This document shows positions 61,992-64,000 of a stretch of 64,000 nt of DNA, piece after piece. The stretch's first letter is position 1. Each line of letters opens with the position of its first letter. The DNA lies in assembly GCA_025943965.1 (NCBI GenBank), contig JAPCWD010000009.1, forward strand, positions 34,579 through 98,578, given 5' to 3'. Origin of the DNA: Synergistaceae bacterium DZ-S4. GTDB lineage: Bacteria; Synergistota; Synergistia; Synergistales; Synergistaceae. A model generated the notes under the pieces. That model had not been told where the DNA came from. It did not search any database and worked only from the letters and a program-made list of their open reading frames with translations. The translations under genes were made by a program, and so were the position numbers.

Positions 61992-62040
61992 TGGAGCGGA
62001 AGACGGGATTCGGACCCGCGACCCCAACCTTGGCAAGGTT
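61992..62040 (-). tRNA. 3' half of tRNA-Gly (GCC), attachment site
   Basis: The minus strand carries only the anticodon arm AACC-TTGCCAA-GGTT (anticodon GCC), the T arm and the acceptor end CTTCCGCTCCA. The 5' half is absent; AT-rich foreign DNA begins at 62041. This is the att core left when the element beyond entered the tRNA gene; a rebuilt intact copy should lie at the other end. Confidence 0.9.
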
Positions 62041-62072
62041 AGATATGCACACTTCAATCAAAATCGCATAAA

Positions 62073-62109
62073 CCTGAATATTACTGAATAATCCTGATTA
62101 TTACTGAAT
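62073..62109. repeat. Two 17-bp direct repeats beside att
   Basis: CCTGAATATTACTGAAT at 62073-62089 recurs as CCTGATTATTACTGAAT at 62093-62109, 16 of 17 alike, one period of 20. They are placed like arm-type integrase sites. Confidence 0.6.
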
Positions 62110-62180
62110 TTTACCTGCTTCCAGCATAATAATTTTATGTGGGATAGTTGTTTAAAGATGTATTTTTTAGTATATTGGTT

Positions 62181-62200
62181 GAGTAAAATGTGAGTAAAAT
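62181..62200 (+). repeat. GAGTAAAAT tandem pair
   Basis: GAGTAAAAT occurs twice, 11 bases apart, just before the integrase ribosome site; it could be an operator or second arm site. Confidence 0.4.
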
Positions 62201-62217
62201 ATTGGGGGATGAAGATT

Positions 62218-63402
62218 ATGCAAGTACTTCTTACAGAAGAGTTCGTGGAACAGGCAACGTGTCCGGATGACAAAAAATATATCGAATACTGCGACATTGA
62301 GACCCAAGGCTTGATATTGAGGGTAAATCAAGGAGGAAAAAAAACATACGCCATAAGGTCTAGAAAATTCGAGGGAAAGGTTCAGTTAAAGAAGAATATT
62401 GGTAATGTTAAAGATATAAAATTCACCAAAATTCGCACGATTGCAGAGAAGTATATAAAACAATATGCTGCCGGAGGGGCTCCGCTTGATCCCATTAAGA
62501 GAAATAGAAGCGCAGGTATCCCTACACTTGAAGATGTATACGAAAACTGGTGTGCTTGGGAAAAGAAGCAGGCTCAGACCAGACGAAACTGTACACACAG
62601 CTCTTACTTGGCATTGAAAGACTTATATAACGTCCGTATTACTAACATCGACAAGGCAAGGATAGAAAAATATCAAGCAGATGAGAGCATGGCAGAAAAA
62701 AAGGCTTCGACAATAAACAGAAAATTAAGAGAGTTAAAATACCTGTGCGTGTGGGCGTGCGAGCATTATGAACGATTAAAAGACTATGAGTATCCCAAAT
62801 ATAAGCAGTTATCGGAGATAGGCATTGAACCTAGGATCCAAGAGATACCTGAAGTGGACCGAAATATAATAATCGCAGCTGCGTTAGAGCAATCAAAAGA
62901 AATATACACTATAGGCGATAAAAAATGTGATATGGGATATATATACCCGTTAATCATCCTCATGATGTATACCGGTATACGTCCTGTTACTGCACTGGGA
63001 CTTATCTGGAGGGACATAAATTTAAAAAAGAAAAAGTTTCTTGCCCGCCACACTAACAATCGAAAAGCAAAAACAACGTGCTGGCTGTATTTATCTGAAG
63101 CTCCGTATCACGCTTTGAAGGACTGGAAGGATAAGAACCCAAATGCGAAGCCAGACGATAGACTCTTTCCTGTTTCTTCGATAAAAAAACAGTTTAAAAG
63201 TGTTCTCCGCCGTGCTGGAATTGATGAAAAAAAGTATTCACCGTATAGTCTTCGACACGGCTTTGCCATGCTGTTGGCCGAAAAAGGAGCCGATCCGCTC
63301 CAATTGCAGAACGCCCTCACGCATGCCGATTTTAGAACTACACAACATTATATTGATGCCCAAGAGGAAAGACAGCGTGCGGCGATGGCGCTTCTTGATT
63401 GA
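62218..63402 (+). CDS. int: Tyrosine recombinase (phage-type integrase)
   Basis: A 394-residue site-specific recombinase. Arg255 (TGIRPVTALGL), a lysine-containing NNRKAK loop, SLRHGFA with Arg346 and His347, His369 (LTHADFRTT) and Tyr378 (HYID) form the catalytic set. The first box residue is Tyr343 in place of the more common His, tolerated in many phage integrases. ATG 62218 has GGGGG nine bases upstream and is preferred over 62209. It faces away from the att core, with the rest of the element after it. AT-rich codons mark foreign origin. Confidence 0.93.
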   Translation: MQVLLTEEFVEQATCPDDKKYIEYCDIETQGLILRVNQGGKKTYAIRSRKFEGKVQLKKNIGNVKDIKFTKIRTIAEKYIKQYAAGGAPLDPIKRNRSAGIPTLEDVYENWCAWEKKQAQTRRNCTHSSYLALKDLYNVRITNIDKARIEKYQADESMAEKKASTINRKLRELKYLCVWACEHYERLKDYEYPKYKQLSEIGIEPRIQEIPEVDRNIIIAAALEQSKEIYTIGDKKCDMGYIYPLIILMMYTGIRPVTALGLIWRDINLKKKKFLARHTNNRKAKTTCWLYLSEAPYHALKDWKDKNPNAKPDDRLFPVSSIKKQFKSVLRRAGIDEKKYSPYSLRHGFAMLLAEKGADPLQLQNALTHADFRTTQHYIDAQEERQRAAMALLD

Positions 63403-63608
63403 TAACTAAGGAGATATTTATAATTAAGATAGGCTTCACTTTCAAAAAAACGTACATGAGAAATCCCACATAGAGTTAATGACTGTTAGGATAGACGCCA
63501 CGTCAGTTTAATAAAATATTAATGTCTGACAACCATGATATATGCATGTTTTTGCTTTGACTAGCCGAAAAGAATTAAGAGTTCATTATTATAAGTTTAT
63601 GTTTATTA
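63403..63608. other. AT-rich gene-free stretch
   Basis: About 200 bases after the integrase with no frame or clear hairpin I can support. Together with the promoter region it forms 315 gene-free bases. Confidence 0.5.
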
Positions 63609-63637
63609 TTTACAAAAAAATGTAACGGTAGTAATAT
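63609..63637 (+). promoter_or_regulatory. Promoter of the ankyrin gene
   Basis: TTTACA and TAATAT lie 17 bases apart, about 80 bases before the ankyrin start. Moderate match to consensus. Confidence 0.5.
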
Positions 63638-63717
63638 TTACAATATTATCAGAAAATTAAGGCAAATCAGCCCCCCTAAAATGCAGGGAGATAATTCAAA
63701 TTAAGGAGGTCAATGAA

Positions 63718-64000
63718 ATGGCAAATGTTTTAGATGCGACTCTTTATCAAGCAACACTGCACAACGACATCAAAGCGGTAGAGGATGCGCTCAACAAAGG
63801 AGCCAACCCCAATGCAAACGATTTTAACTGGGATCAGGGTACCGCTCTTATTGAATCATGCAAAAACGGGAATAAGGATATTTGTCTTTTACTGATCAGC
63901 AAAGGAGCACAAATTGGTTTAATGGATAAATATGATAATCATCCCATCCACTATGCGTGCTTGAATGGACACTCAGATATTGCAGAAATATTGGTTCAGA
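63718..64000 (+). CDS. Ankyrin-repeat protein (C-terminus outside window)
   Basis: The frame from ATG 63718, with AAGGAGG nine bases upstream, is open to the window end (94 codons). It reads as ankyrin repeats: LHNDIKAVEDALNKGANPNA, TALIESCKNGNKDICLLLIS and IHYACLNGHSDIAEILV. Ankyrin repeats bind proteins; the partner is unknown. No signal peptide is seen. It may be cargo of the integrated element. The rest is cut by the window. Confidence 0.85.
   Translation, partial: MANVLDATLYQATLHNDIKAVEDALNKGANPNANDFNWDQGTALIESCKNGNKDICLLLISKGAQIGLMDKYDNHPIHYACLNGHSDIAEILVQ

Noticed and set aside
61992..62040. Complete tRNA-Gly gene
   Set aside because: The D arm and 5' acceptor strand are missing; bases beyond 62040 do not continue the cloverleaf.

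Overview
The window is a bacterial chromosome segment of moderate GC content with dense same-strand operons, many 1-4 base stop/start overlaps and frequent GTG or TTG starts. The mix of genes (a Liv branched-chain amino-acid transporter, HydE, an FMN glutamate-synthase-like protein, corrinoid methyl-transfer genes, RACE, YqeB) fits an anaerobic, amino-acid-using bacterium. By eye I favour Synergistota, but that is inference from gene content and not proof.

Layout. 1-20.8 kb is mostly housekeeping on the minus strand: a partial ackA, coaD-rsmD, trmB-rsmA, tRNA-Pro(GGG), HU, then a long run der-priA-coaBC-rpoZ-gmk-remA-yicC-hflX-cmk-rluB-scpB-scpA-trpS-nif3-hydE. Plus-strand genes here are tmcAL, a GNAT acetyltransferase and a Fsr-like MFS exporter. 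The priA gene has lost every recognisable helicase motif. 20.9-27.3 kb holds an FMN glutamate-synthase-like gene and the livKHMGF transporter; livK carries one in-frame TAG in its signal peptide. 27.4-39.2 kb is a purine operon, purS-Q-L-F-C-F-M-N-H-D-E, with two different purF genes; the second lacks the catalytic N-terminal cysteine. It is followed by a modular inverted-repeat region.

39.6-46 kb holds an enoyl-CoA hydratase-family protein, a cysteine synthase-family protein, a small thioredoxin-like protein, TspO and a large membrane diguanylate cyclase. 46.3-61.9 kb is the most distinctive region. It has a corrinoid protein, an MtmB-family methyltransferase with no in-frame TAG, and a UroD/MtbA-type methyltransferase fused to a C-terminal CxxC thioredoxin-like domain. 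Around these lie a RACE-type corrinoid activator, a MetH-activation-like protein, a class III aminotransferase, an NhaC-type antiporter, a BTAD-ATPase-TPR regulator, and a PadR/CobW/DUF5714 unit. The proposed path is methyl substrate to MtmB-like enzyme to corrinoid protein to UroD-type enzyme to a thiol, with RACE repairing oxidised cobalt. The substrate and final acceptor cannot be read from sequence.

61.99 kb to the end is the left end of an AT-rich integrated element: a 49-bp 3' half of tRNA-Gly(GCC) as attachment site, paired direct repeats, a tyrosine integrase and the start of an ankyrin-repeat gene. The rest lies beyond the window.
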